DNA of 58,115 nt, taken from positions 1 to 58,115 of the forward strand of contig NZ_LPWF01000003.1 in the NCBI RefSeq assembly GCF_001723305.1. The letters run 5' to 3'. The DNA comes from Methyloceanibacter superfactus (GTDB taxonomy: Bacteria; Pseudomonadota; Alphaproteobacteria; Rhizobiales; Methyloligellaceae). Made by a program: the position numbers and the translations under genes. Every line of letters starts with the position of its first letter. Position 1 is the first letter of the stretch. Below the pieces are notes generated by a model. The model searched no databases. It was not told where the DNA came from and worked only from the letters and a program-made list of their open reading frames with translations. Below are positions 40,536 through 48,283 of this stretch, in pieces.

Positions 40536-40876
40536 GCTCACTCCGTCTCTCAATAAGCCGCAAGCAACGCTCGCGGCCTTAGGCCACACGAGCCACGAGA
40601 AGTGCGGGGCGAAGCAAAAAGCCACCCCGCGCATTCGCGCGGCGCTCTGTTGCCTGTCCCGCTCGCGCGCGAAATACGCTAGAGCCACATACGAGGTTCA
40701 AACCGATCTCCAGGTTGCGGCGGTGTTCCCGCTACCATCGAACCGTTCGTCTCCCGTCTCATGCAGGCCCAAAAGGCTTAAGCGGTTTCCCGCACCTGCA
40801 ATCTCGGACAGGTTTGGACCGCTTGGTCTGCCAAGCGATCCTCCGGGACCGAACGCCGGTCCCGAAACTCTTGCAC
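40536..40876 (-). promoter_or_regulatory. rplA-rplJ intergenic leader with four hairpins
   Basis: This 341-base gap has no gene. On the minus strand, in order, it contains: GGGACCG/CGGTCCC (40845-40863, 5-base loop), CGCTTGG/CCAAGCG (40820-40837, 4-base loop), GCGGGG/CCCCGC (40604-40630), and a bulged stem AAGGCCGC.AGC/GCT.GCGGC.TT (40555-40580) just before the rplJ start. The same gap in E. coli holds the rplJ promoter and the L10-binding leader. The first two perfect stems may be rplA 3'-end structures and the last two part of the L10 control site; this is inference. Confidence 0.55.
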
Positions 40877-41575
40877 CTAAGCGCTGCCGAGACTGGCAGG
40901 CTCAACCTTGACGCCAGGACCCATGGTCGAGGTCACGGCGATACGTTTCACGAACGTGCCCTTGGCGCCGCTCGGCTTGGCTTTGATCACCGCATCGGTG
41001 AAGGCCCGGATGTTGGCCACCAGCGCGTCCTCGGTGAAGCTCGCCTTGCCGACGCCGGCATGGATCACGCCGGCCTTCTCGACGCGGAACTCCACGGCGC
41101 CGCCCTTGGCCGCGGCGACCGCGGCGGCGACATCGGTGGTCACCGTGCCAACCTTCGGGTTCGGCATCAGGCCGCGGGGCCCGAGCACCTTACCGAGACG
41201 GCCGACGAGCGGCATCATGTCCGGCGTGGCGATGCAGCGGTCGAACTCAATCACGCCCTTCTGCACCTGCTCGACGAGATCCTCGGCACCGACCACATCG
41301 GCACCGGCCTTCTTCGCCTCGTCGGCCTTGTCGCCCTTGGCGAACACGCCGACGCGCAGCTTGCGGCCCGAGCCGTGCGGCAGCGCGCACACGCCGCGCA
41401 CCATCTGATCGGCGTGGCGCGGATCGACGCCCAAATTCATGGCGACCTCGATGGTCTCGTCGAACTTGGCCTTCGCCGCGTCCTTGACCAGCTTCACCGC
41501 TTCTTCGATGTCGTAGAGCTTGTCGTGCTCCACCGTCTCGGATGCGGCGCGGAACCTCTTGCCGGGCTTGCTCAT
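40877..41575 (-). CDS. rplA: 50S ribosomal protein L1
   Basis: 232 residues, intact. Landmarks are [25 protein letters not shown], the central domain with [15 protein letters not shown], and [26 protein letters not shown]1 forms the mobile stalk at the E site and in E. coli represses the L11 operon. It begins 3 bases after the rplK stop. Confidence 0.98.
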   Translation of the reverse strand: MSKPGKRFRAASETVEHDKLYDIEEAVKLVKDAAKAKFDETIEVAMNLGVDPRHADQMVRGVCALPHGSGRKLRVGVFAKGDKADEAKKAGADVVGAEDLVEQVQKGVIEFDRCIATPDMMPLVGRLGKVLGPRGLMPNPKVGTVTTDVAAAVAAAKGGAVEFRVEKAGVIHAGVGKASFTEDALVANIRAFTDAVIKAKPSGAKGTFVKRIAVTSTMGPGVKVEPASLGSA

Positions 41576-41578
41576 CGT

Positions 41579-42007
41579 CTACTCCTGGACCTCAAGACCC
41601 ATCGAGCGGGCGGATCCGGCGATGATCTTCATCGCTTGCTCGACGGAATTGGCGTTCAAATCTTGCATCTTGACCTCTGCGATCTCACGCAGCTGATCTT
41701 GCGTCACGCGCCCCGCGACACCGCGGCCCGGCTCCTTGGCGCCCTTGCCGATGCTCGCCGCCTTCTTCAGGAGGAAGGACGCCGGCGGCGTCTTCATCTC
41801 GAAAGTAAAGGAGCGGTCCGCATAGACCGTGATCACCGTCGGAATGGGCGAGCCCGCTTCGAGCTTCTGCGTCGCCGCGTTGAACTGCTTGCAGAACTCG
41901 GGGATGTTCACCCCGCGCTGGCCGAGCGCAGGCCCGATCGGCGGCGAAGGGTTCGCCTGCCCCGCCGGCACCTGCAGCTTGATGTAACCGTCAATCTTCT
42001 TCGCCAT
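41579..42007 (-). CDS. rplK: 50S ribosomal protein L11
   Basis: 142 residues, intact. It shows [40 protein letters not shown] and the C-terminal RNA-binding domain ending [19 protein letters not shown]11 is part of the GTPase-associated centre and needed for RelA activation. It follows nusG by 46 bases. Confidence 0.98.
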   Translation of the reverse strand: MAKKIDGYIKLQVPAGQANPSPPIGPALGQRGVNIPEFCKQFNAATQKLEAGSPIPTVITVYADRSFTFEMKTPPASFLLKKAASIGKGAKEPGRGVAGRVTQDQLREIAEVKMQDLNANSVEQAMKIIAGSARSMGLEVQE

Positions 42008-42053
42008 GCCTACTCGTCCCGCGTGTTCCGCTTAACTTCGGGAAGCTCAAACC

Positions 42054-42584
42054 TCAGAGCTTCTCCACCTGTGCATATTCAAGCTCGACCGGCGTTGCCC
42101 GGCCGAAAATCGACACCGCCACCTTGAGCCGCGCCCGCTCCTCGTCGACCTCTTCCACGAGGCCGTTGAACGAAGCGAACGGACCGTCGGCGACGCGAAC
42201 CTGCTCGCCGATCTCGAAGGTGACCGACGGCTTCGGCCGCTCGACGCCTTCCTGCACCTGCTGGAGGATGCGTCCCGCCTCCTCCTCGGTGATCGGGATC
42301 GGCTTGTTGTCGGTGCCGAGAAAGCCAGTGACCTTCGGCGTGTTCTTGATCAGATGGTAGGTCTCGTCATTGAGCTCCATCTTGGCGAGCACATAGCCCG
42401 GAAAGAACTTCCGCTCCGAGGCGACCTTCCGGCCGCGCCGCATCTCCACGACCTCTTCCATCGGCACGAGAACGTCCTCGAACTTGTCGCCGAGACCCGC
42501 AGCGACAGCGCGCTCCTTGATGGATTCGGCGACCTTCCGCTCGAAGTTCGAGTAGGCGTGAACAATGTACCAGCGCATAGCCAT
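42054..42584 (-). CDS. nusG: Transcription termination/antitermination factor NusG
   Basis: 176 residues. The start at 42584 gives MAMRWYIVHAYSNFERKVAESIKERA; the second Met, two codons on, is also possible. The NGN domain holds RRGRKVASERKFFPGYVLAKMELND, and a KOW domain follows near the C-terminus (VRVADGPFASFNGLVEEVDEERARLKVAVSIFGRATPVELEY). NusG binds RNA polymerase and links it to Rho or to ribosomal S10. An in-frame upstream extension to 42866 overlaps secE and is rejected. Confidence 0.97.
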   Translation of the reverse strand: MAMRWYIVHAYSNFERKVAESIKERAVAAGLGDKFEDVLVPMEEVVEMRRGRKVASERKFFPGYVLAKMELNDETYHLIKNTPKVTGFLGTDNKPIPITEEEAGRILQQVQEGVERPKPSVTFEIGEQVRVADGPFASFNGLVEEVDEERARLKVAVSIFGRATPVELEYAQVEKL

Positions 42585-42604
42585 CGGATTGTAGTTTCGA
42601 CCTC

Positions 42605-42802
42605 CTAGCGGCCCATGCCCAAGATGAGCTGGACTGCCGTGCTCAACACCCAATCGACGCCGAGAAAGAACAGCGCGGCGGCAACCGACATGATGAGCAC
42701 CATGATCGTGGTGATCACCGTCTCCTTGCGCGACGGCCAGGTGACCTTGGACACCTCGGTGCGCACTTGCTGGAGAAACACAAAGGGATTCGTTCTCGCC
42801 AT
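42605..42802 (-). CDS. secE: Preprotein translocase subunit SecE
   Basis: 65 residues, starting MARTNPFVFLQQVRTEVSKVTWPSRKET at 42802, the conserved amphipathic segment that clamps SecY. One transmembrane helix follows (TTIMVLIMSVAAALFFLGVDWVLS). The short single-helix form is normal outside gamma-proteobacteria. It lies 20 bases before nusG and about 80 bases after tRNA-Trp. Confidence 0.96.
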   Translation of the reverse strand: MARTNPFVFLQQVRTEVSKVTWPSRKETVITTIMVLIMSVAAALFFLGVDWVLSTAVQLILGMGR

Positions 42803-42881
42803 CTCTGTCCTTGCCGCGGGCACTTCCGGCGCCGCTTCTTTCGTCTCGAGCTCCTAACCGCGGCACTCATGGCCCCAACCG

Positions 42882-42958
42882 TGGCAGGAGTGGAGGGACT
42901 CGAACCCCCAACCCCCGGTTTTGGAGACCGGTGCTCTAGCCAGTTGAGCTACACTCCT
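42882..42958 (-). tRNA. tRNA-Trp (CCA anticodon)
   Basis: A full cloverleaf is seen on the minus strand: acceptor AGGAGTG/CACTCCT, D-arm GCTC..GAGC, anticodon stem CCGGT/ACCGG with loop CTCCAAA, T-arm GGGGGTTCGAGTCCCTC. The 3' CCA is encoded. It lies directly upstream of secE, a common arrangement in Alphaproteobacteria. Confidence 0.97.
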
Positions 42959-43028
42959 AAGGCCTGCTCTAGTTCACCTTCAAAATAAAATTTCAATTCC
43001 AAATCAATCGCCTCGCGGCCTAACTTGC

Positions 43029-43102
43029 TGGAGCGGGTGAAGGGAATCGAACCCTCGTCCTCAGCTTGGAAGGCTGCTGCTCTACCATTGAGCTACACCC
43101 GC
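43029..43102 (-). tRNA. tRNA-Gly (TCC anticodon)
   Basis: The minus strand folds with acceptor GCGGGTG/CACCCGC, D-arm GCTC..GAGC, anticodon TCC in loop CTTCCAA, T-arm GAGGGTTCGATTCCCTT, and an encoded CCA after a T discriminator. It lies between tRNA-Tyr and tRNA-Trp, probably in one transcript. Confidence 0.97.
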
Positions 43103-43125
43103 ATCCATCCGGCTCAACAGAGTGG

Positions 43126-43210
43126 TGGTGGAGGGGGTTGGATTCGAACCAACGTAGGCATAGCCAACGGGTTTACAGCCCGTCCCCTTTAGCCACTCGG
43201 GCACCCCTCC
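43126..43210 (-). tRNA. tRNA-Tyr (GTA anticodon)
   Basis: An 85-base class II tRNA on the minus strand: acceptor GGAGGGG/CCCCTCC, anticodon GTA in loop CTGTAAA, a long variable arm, T-arm with GGTTCGAATCC, and an encoded CCA. It is first in the Tyr-Gly-Trp cluster that precedes secE-nusG. Confidence 0.97.
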
Positions 43211-43237
43211 TTGAGAGCTCAGATGGATTGACTGGTG

Positions 43238-43322
43238 ATTGTAACCAAGCAAAAACACCCCGCCGTCGGCCGGCAGGGTCCGCAATAGCCGCGTTTATGG
43301 GTAGCCATTTGGTCTCTGTCAA
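43238..43322 (-). promoter_or_regulatory. Promoter region of the tRNA-secE-nusG transcript, with terminator-like stem
   Basis: On the minus strand TTGACA (43317-43322) and CATAAA (43294-43299) are 17 bases apart, a strong promoter match. Just downstream, CCCTGCCG/CGGCGGGG (43258-43278, loop GCCGA) is followed by TGTTTTT, a classical terminator shape. A second -10 box, TACAAT, lies at 43238-43243, about 28 bases before tRNA-Tyr, without a good -35. Either the tRNAs use the second box, or transcripts from the first must pass an early attenuator. Confidence 0.5.
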
Positions 43323-43414
43323 CTGTAAATCAGGGCGAGCGGGCTGGAATTCCTTGGTTTTATCCCACCGCCCGCGCATTTACCACCACCCCTTGCGAAA
43401 AGGCCACCCCCCTC

Positions 43415-44215
43415 ATGCGGCGCCAAAAACCGAGCCATTCCAAGCCCTTCACCCAAGCGCCGCGGGGCAAGCCGCGGCATTCCGGGCGCAGCGCCGACAC
43501 CGCCCGCATCCTTATCTTCGGCCTGCACGCCGTCGAAGCCGCCCTCGGCAATCCGGACCGGCCCGTCTTGCGCCTGCTCGCCACCGACAATGCTGCCCAT
43601 CGCCTGGCCCCGCTCATCGCCAAACGCAAGCTCACACCGGAGCCCGCCACCCCGAAGGATCTCGACCGGCTGCTCGGCCCCGACACCGTGCATCAAGGCG
43701 TGGCGCTGGAAGCCGGGCCGCTCGAGCCCATCGGCCTCGACGATGTCGATACGAACGGCACCCTGCTCGTGCTCGACCAAGTGACCGACCCGCATAATGT
43801 CGGCGCCGCGCTTCGCTCGGCCGCGGCCTTCGGAGCGTCCGGTCTCGTCCTCACCGAGCGGCACAGCCCGCCGCTCTCGGGCGTGCTGGCCAAGGCCCAG
43901 CGCGCGCTGGACCTCGTGCCCATCGTGCTGGTCAAGAATCTGAGCCAAGCGGCTCACACCGAGCTCGGCGAGCGCGGCGTGCTGCGCATCGGCTTGGCGG
44001 AAGATGGCGATGAGCCTCTCGAAGCCACCCGCCTCACCCAACCGCTGGCGCTCGTGCTCGGCGCCGAAGGCAAAGGCTTGCGGCATCTCACCCGCGAACG
44101 GTGCGACCGCATCTGCCGCATCTCGACGACGAGCGCGCTGGCGAGCCTCAACGTGTCGAACGCCGCCGCCATCGCCATGCATTGGGCGAGCCTCAAGGCG
44201 CGAGGCACCGAATAG
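43415..44215 (+). CDS. rlmB: 23S rRNA (guanosine-2'-O)-methyltransferase RlmB-type
   Basis: 266 residues, SPOUT/TrmH-type. The enzyme methylates the ribose of a guanosine (G2251 in E. coli numbering) in the 23S peptidyl-transferase loop using S-adenosylmethionine. The N-terminal substrate-binding domain has IFGLHAVEAALGNPDRPVLRLL. The knotted catalytic domain has the three family motifs: DPHNVGAALRSAAAFGASGLVL, LVLGAEGKGLRHLTRERCD and ALASLNVSNAAAIAMHWA. It stands alone on the plus strand, divergent from the tRNA cluster. A role on another RNA site cannot be fully excluded. Confidence 0.92.
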   Translation: MRRQKPSHSKPFTQAPRGKPRHSGRSADTARILIFGLHAVEAALGNPDRPVLRLLATDNAAHRLAPLIAKRKLTPEPATPKDLDRLLGPDTVHQGVALEAGPLEPIGLDDVDTNGTLLVLDQVTDPHNVGAALRSAAAFGASGLVLTERHSPPLSGVLAKAQRALDLVPIVLVKNLSQAAHTELGERGVLRIGLAEDGDEPLEATRLTQPLALVLGAEGKGLRHLTRERCDRICRISTTSALASLNVSNAAAIAMHWASLKARGTE

Positions 44216-44304
44216 AGTCCTCGAACGAAAACGAGGGAAAAGAGGCGCGCCCCTTCCCCCTCGCTCCCGGGAAATCAGCCGGCATGCGCCGGAAGATCGA
44301 AAAC

Positions 44305-44711
44305 TCAGTTGCAGAAGCGGCGGCCGAACGAATCGTACCAGCAGTTCCGGCGCCAATAGGTGTTGCAAGTGCTGAGACCGCACTCGCCCGCGTAAGCCGG
44401 CTGCTTGTAATAGGCGTAGTAGTTCGGCGACCGGTAGCGATACGCGGTCGGCCCCGGCGGCAGACCGCAGGGCGAAACGCAAGGCGGCGGGGCCACAGCG
44501 ACGGGCGCACCGCAAGGCGACACGCACGGCGCAGGCGCCACGATGACGGCGCGGCGCGCGCGGCGCAACGGAATCGGATTCGGTGCGGGAACCATCACGG
44601 CGCTATTGCAGCGCCAACCGCCGCCGCACCATGCGTCGCGTCGTCGACCACCGTAAGGTTGAAGCCAACCGCCAGCGCCAGGGCGGCAGCAACACTCAAC
44701 AGGACTTTCAT
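44305..44711 (-). CDS. Small secreted Cys/Pro-repeat protein, frameshifted
   Basis: About 135 residues after repair. The ATG at 44711 starts a clear signal peptide (MKVLLSVAAALALAVGF) that continues to a stop after GAAIAP. The adjacent frame continues MVPAPNPIPLRRARRAVIVAP to the stop at 44305, so a single-base indel lies at about 44593-44600. The mature part has a tandem repeat of APxPCVSPCGxP, then a Tyr-rich stretch (YRYRSPNYYAYYKQPAYAG) and a Cys/Trp/Asn-rich end (ECGLSTCNTYWRRNCWYDSFGRRFCN). Nine Cys suggest disulfides in the envelope. The family is unknown to me. Confidence 0.55.
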
Positions 44712-44950
44712 CTTGGGACTCCACTCGGGCTAGGGGTACCCCTCCTGGCGCGTCTCCGGCCAGCGAAGGCTTGCCCAACCCTAAGGGAGCGCAAGTATCG
44801 TCTAAGTTAATGAAGCCCTGTTTACCCAAGCCGAGACATTACAAAGTCCCTAACCACTGACACAAAATGGGACAGAACGATGGGATCGGAGTAATTCGCG
44901 CAGAGAGACTTTGGGGAGTCTTCGCGGACTTGGTCTTCAGCTATGCAGCT

Positions 44951-45280
44951 TTATTTGATGTATCTCTCGGTCCGGGCACCGCGCCGGCCGTCGACCGGCT
45001 CGAGATAATGGAAATAGGGCTCGCAGCGCGGGAAGTCCTCCGGCGCCGTGGTGTAGGGCCGATAGAACCACCAATAATTCCGCTTCAAGCAGTACATGGC
45101 TTGCGCCCGCTTGCCGTGAAAGCGTGCGCCGTCTTGGGCGGCATCGACGACCAGCTGCGAATCAGCGCCCGCGAGAGCCAAGGGCCGCGCCGCCATCGTG
45201 GCCTGTGCCGGTCCGTGCGGGACGGCCGCAAATAGGCCGACGGCCGCGCATGCAGCGAGCCAAAGCCTGAAGTCGCTCAT
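44951..45280 (-). CDS. Small secreted protein with a two-Cys aromatic core
   Basis: 109 residues from the ATG at 45280, preceded by GAGGGGG. Residues 1-28 are a signal peptide (LWLAACAAVGLFAAV, then AQA). The mature part has YCLKRNYWWFYRPYTTAPEDFPRCEPYFHYLEP, rich in aromatic residues between two Cys that may pair. I do not recognise the family and infer only export. A 260-base gap separates it from the divergent DUF883-type gene. Confidence 0.6.
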   Translation of the reverse strand: MSDFRLWLAACAAVGLFAAVPHGPAQATMAARPLALAGADSQLVVDAAQDGARFHGKRAQAMYCLKRNYWWFYRPYTTAPEDFPRCEPYFHYLEPVDGRRGARTERYIK

Positions 45281-45469
45281 GCCGATTCCCCCTCGGGCAC
45301 CCCTGTTAAGCAATCAGACTCTAAACAAAAAGAGGACCCCAATCAACGCAAGGCTCCGGCAACGAATGGTCGCGCAATGTGAAGTTCGCGCGACATGTCT
45401 TGACAGCGACGCGCGCCGGTCCCTCAACTCGGAAACCGGGCAGAGTCGCAAGTGTCACAACCGGTGCGC

Positions 45470-45495
45470 GGAACGAAAGCCCTTGGTATTGGGTT
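45470..45495 (+). promoter_or_regulatory. Candidate EcfG-type general stress promoter
   Basis: GGAAC (45470-45474) and GGTT (45492-45495) are separated by 17 bases, close to the alphaproteobacterial EcfG consensus GGAAC-N16/17-CGTT. It lies 45 bases before the ATG of the DUF883-type protein, at the right distance for a short leader. Confidence 0.5.
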
Positions 45496-45540
45496 GCTTC
45501 TGTACCCGCCCAACAATCGTTTTCAGGAAGGAGACCCCCC

Positions 45541-45792
45541 ATGGCCGACACCGCTGGCAAGCGCAGCGCCCAAGCCGAAGCCTTGGCCGATCAGATCGAT
45601 GCGATCCGCGCCGACATGCAGAATTTGAGCTCGACCGTCAGCCGCATTGCCAACACCCAGATCAACCGGGCGCAAGGCAAGGCGATGGAAACCGCGCAAG
45701 AAGCCGAGGACGCCATCAAGCGCAATCCGCTGCAAGCCGTCGCCATCGCCGCGGGTCTCGGCTTCCTGTTCGGCGTCTTCACCCGCCGCTAG
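45541..45792 (+). CDS. DUF883/ElaB-YqjD-like small membrane protein
   Basis: 83 residues; ATG at 45541 after GGAAGGAG. A polar, helical N-terminal two-thirds (DQIDAIRADMQNLSSTVSRIANTQ...AQEAEDAIKRNP) leads into one C-terminal transmembrane helix (LQAVAIAAGLGFLFGVFTRR), the layout of the DUF883 family. In E. coli the relatives ElaB and YqjD are stress/stationary-phase proteins, and YqjD binds ribosomes at the membrane. The next gene encodes a small membrane protein, like the yqjD-yqjE pair. The EcfG-like promoter upstream fits a stress role, by inference. Confidence 0.8.
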   Translation: MADTAGKRSAQAEALADQIDAIRADMQNLSSTVSRIANTQINRAQGKAMETAQEAEDAIKRNPLQAVAIAAGLGFLFGVFTRR

Positions 45793-45801
45793 GATAGATC
45801 C

Positions 45802-46218
45802 ATGCTCCGCATCGTCCTGTCGCTCGTCTCGTCTCTTCAGATCGGGGCGCGCATCAAGGATGCGATCGAACGCTCGGTGAAGAAGGCGGTCGTCATCGCC
45901 ATCGCCGCCGTGGTGTTTCTGTTCGCCATCGCCTTCGGACTGGTCGCCGCCTATCAGGCGCTGATCGTCTACGACTTCACGTCCCTTGAGGCCGCGGGCA
46001 TCGTCGCCGGCGCGCTGGTCGCGCTCGGTCTCATCGTCCTCGCCTTCCTGCCCCTCGTCAGCCGGCCGAAAGAGCAGACGCAAAGTCTCGTCAACGCGCC
46101 CGCCGAAGGCATGGCCATGATCGATCAGGGCGTGGGCAAGGCGATGAAGCAGGTGGGCCCGCTCACGCTGCTGGCCGTCGCGTTCGCCGCCGGCCTGCTC
46201 GCCAGCCGGCGCCGCTGA
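45802..46218 (+). CDS. YqjE/phage-holin-3-6-like membrane protein
   Basis: 138 residues, beginning 10 bases after the DUF883-type gene. Two transmembrane helices lie at about residues 29-51 and 64-86 (AVVIAIAAVVFLFAIAFGLVAAYQALI and AAGIVAGALVALGLIVLAFLPLV). A third hydrophobic segment near the C-terminus (GPLTLLAVAFAAGLLASRRR) resembles the DUF883 tail. The pairing and two-helix core fit the YqjE/phage_holin_3_6 type, though the match is by layout rather than strong motifs. It probably works with its neighbour at the inner membrane. Confidence 0.65.
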   Translation: MLRIVLSLVSSLQIGARIKDAIERSVKKAVVIAIAAVVFLFAIAFGLVAAYQALIVYDFTSLEAAGIVAGALVALGLIVLAFLPLVSRPKEQTQSLVNAPAEGMAMIDQGVGKAMKQVGPLTLLAVAFAAGLLASRRR

Positions 46219-46332
46219 CCTAGGGAACGTCCCATTCCGGGACGCATCTTAATCCTGTCTTAACCACACGCCTTGCACCCTTGGGGAAAGCGAAGAGCTC
46301 ATTCTTCCAACCCAAGGGCAAGGCGGCCGATC

Positions 46333-47334
46333 ATGCTGCGAGGCTTGTGTCTGATGTTGCTGGCCACCGCCTGCATCGCGGGCGGCGCTCACGCACAAGT
46401 CGCCGAGGTGCCGCGCCCTTACGCCATTCCCCTGCCCCCGAACGCCAACGACGAGCCGCAATGGGAACTGGGGATGCGCTATTGGTGGAGCGAAGGCTCG
46501 ACGCGCTTCGACCTCAACTCGAGTCGGCTGGGCGCCATCTACGGCAATCCCACCTCGACGCTCACCTATGACGACATCAGCGCCAACGCGCTCGAATTCG
46601 TGTGGAGCGCCCGCAACGAGACCGATACCTTCGCCAAGGGCTTTGTCGGCGGCGGTTGGCTCGACGGCGGCAGCCTCGACGACGAGGACTTCTTCGCCGG
46701 CCAGATCAAGTTCTCCGACACCTACAGCAAACTCGACGGCGACGGCCTCGTCTACGGTACCATCGACGTGGGCCAGGACTTCACCCTGATCGACAATCGC
46801 GCCAGGGTCGTGCTCAGCCCCTTCGTCGGCTTCAACTATTGGGAAGAGACCGTGGAGGGCTACGGCGCCCGCTGCAACGCCGACGATGTGGGCGGCTTCT
46901 TCTGCGGGCCGACCGGCTCGACCGCCGTTCCCTTCTCCACCAAGGTGATCACCAACAAGCAGAGCTGGGCCTCGCTCCGGCTCGGCGCCGAGCTCAAGGC
47001 GAAGCTCTGGGACCGCCTCACCTTGCGCGGCGACGCGGCCATCATCCCGGCCGCCTATCTGTGGAACGAGGACAGCCACCATCTGCGCGCCGATCTCGGG
47101 TCCACCCCCAATATCGTCGATAGCGGCACCGGCTGGGGCTATCAGCTCGAAGGGGAAGTGCGGCTCGATCTCACCCGGCATTGGGCCTTCGGCGCCGGCG
47201 TCCGCTACTGGTACGCCGAGACCAACGGCGACTCCGACTTCGTCCATCTCAACGTCACCTCGCAGCTCGAGGATTTCACCTCCGAGCGCTTGGGCGTCTT
47301 CGGCAACGTCACCTATCGCTTCGACACCTTCTAG
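46333..47334 (+). CDS. Outer-membrane beta-barrel protein
   Basis: 333 residues. The start MLRGLCLMLLATACIAGGAHAQ at 46333 gives a good signal peptide; the frame is open further upstream without family-like sequence. The mature part alternates aromatic/hydrophobic strands with Asp/Asn/Gly turns (WELGMRYWWSEGSTRFDL, ALEFVWSARNETDTFAKGFVGGG, VVLSPFVGFNYWEE, FGAGVRYWYAETNGD) and ends NVTYRFDTF with a terminal Phe, the BAM recognition signature. The size suggests 10-12 strands, somewhat like omptins, but no omptin catalytic motif was identified, so protease activity is not claimed. It lies upstream of tRNA-Thr. Confidence 0.75.
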   Translation: MLRGLCLMLLATACIAGGAHAQVAEVPRPYAIPLPPNANDEPQWELGMRYWWSEGSTRFDLNSSRLGAIYGNPTSTLTYDDISANALEFVWSARNETDTFAKGFVGGGWLDGGSLDDEDFFAGQIKFSDTYSKLDGDGLVYGTIDVGQDFTLIDNRARVVLSPFVGFNYWEETVEGYGARCNADDVGGFFCGPTGSTAVPFSTKVITNKQSWASLRLGAELKAKLWDRLTLRGDAAIIPAAYLWNEDSHHLRADLGSTPNIVDSGTGWGYQLEGEVRLDLTRHWAFGAGVRYWYAETNGDSDFVHLNVTSQLEDFTSERLGVFGNVTYRFDTF

Positions 47335-47462
47335 CCCGATCCCCGTCTGGCCCGGGCCCAGGAGCCGCCGCTTGAGTGCATGCGGGAAAGCGAGGATAAA
47401 GGCTCAGGATCGCCGGGGCCCGCGATCCCATCTAGGCCGTGCCGTCCCGGCATCGCCAGAAA

Positions 47463-47538
47463 GCCGGCTTAGCTCAGTTGGTAGAGCGGCTGATTTGTAA
47501 TCAGTAGGTCGGGGGTTCGAATCCTCCAGCCGGCACCA
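47463..47538 (+). tRNA. tRNA-Thr (TGT anticodon)
   Basis: A 76-base cloverleaf on the plus strand: acceptor GCCGGCT/AGCCGGC, D-arm GCTC..GAGC, anticodon loop ATTTGTAA with TGT, T-arm GGGGGTTCGAATCCTCC, and an encoded CCA. The arsenic genes begin right after it, but no repeat of its 3' end was found in the window. Confidence 0.97.
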
Positions 47539-47547
47539 TTTTCATTA

Positions 47548-48283
47548 TTATTTATTCGCAGCGGCGGCCCGGTTGAGGTTCACCCGCGCCGACAGTTCCT
47601 CCGCCGTCTCGACCCGCTCGCTGTAGCGGTCCGTCAGATGGTCGGAGACGTCGCGCGTGAGCAAGGTGAACTTGACCAGCTCCTCCATCACGTCGACCAC
47701 GCGGTCGTAGAACGCCGAGGGCTTCATGCGTCCCGCCTCGTCGAATTCCTGAAAGGCCTTCGCCACCGACGACTGGTTGGGGATGGTCAGCATCCGCATC
47801 CAGCGGCCCAGCACGCGCATCTGGTTGACCGCGTTGAAAGACTGCGAGCCGCCGCTGACTTGCATGACGGCGAGCGCTTCCTTGGGTCGGCCTGATCGCG
47901 CCGGAGCGGAGGGGGATCCAGTCGATCTGCGTTTTCAGGATCGCGCTCATGGACCCGTGCCGCTCCGGCGACGTCCACACCTGACCCTCCGACCACGCGG
48001 CGAGATCGCGGAGCTCGCGCACCTTCGGATGATCCTCGGGCGCGTCGTCCGGCAGAGGCAGCCCGCTCGGGTCGAAAATGCGTGGTTCCGCGCCCAGATG
48101 ATGAAGCAGCCGCGCGCCTTCTTGAGTGAGAAAGCGGCTGTAGGAGCGCGCCCGCACGGAGCCATAGAGCATGAGAATGCGGGGCTTGTGGGTCGACAGC
48201 AGCGGGTTGCGAAGCGTGTCCGTGCCGGACCCCGGAAACGCATCCGTGCGGATATTGGGCAGGCTGAGATCAAGTTCGGACAC
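47548..48283 (-). CDS. arsH: ArsH-type NADPH-dependent FMN reductase, frameshifted and fused to ArsC
   Basis: About 240 residues after repair. ArsH oxidises trivalent organoarsenicals with an FMN-flavodoxin fold. The phosphate-binding motif is [10 protein letters not shown], then [58 protein letters not shown]. The first frame is lost after RPTQG. The adjacent frame gives [45 protein letters not shown] and stops at 47548, so an indel lies at about 47875-47890. No stop separates it from ArsC; a GTG at 48283 with GAAGGG upstream could be its own start ([12 protein letters not shown]). It is transcribed toward tRNA-Thr. Confidence 0.9.

Noticed and set aside
42585..42866. A longer NusG beginning at 42866
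   Set aside because: The added part overlaps secE out of frame and lacks NusG features.
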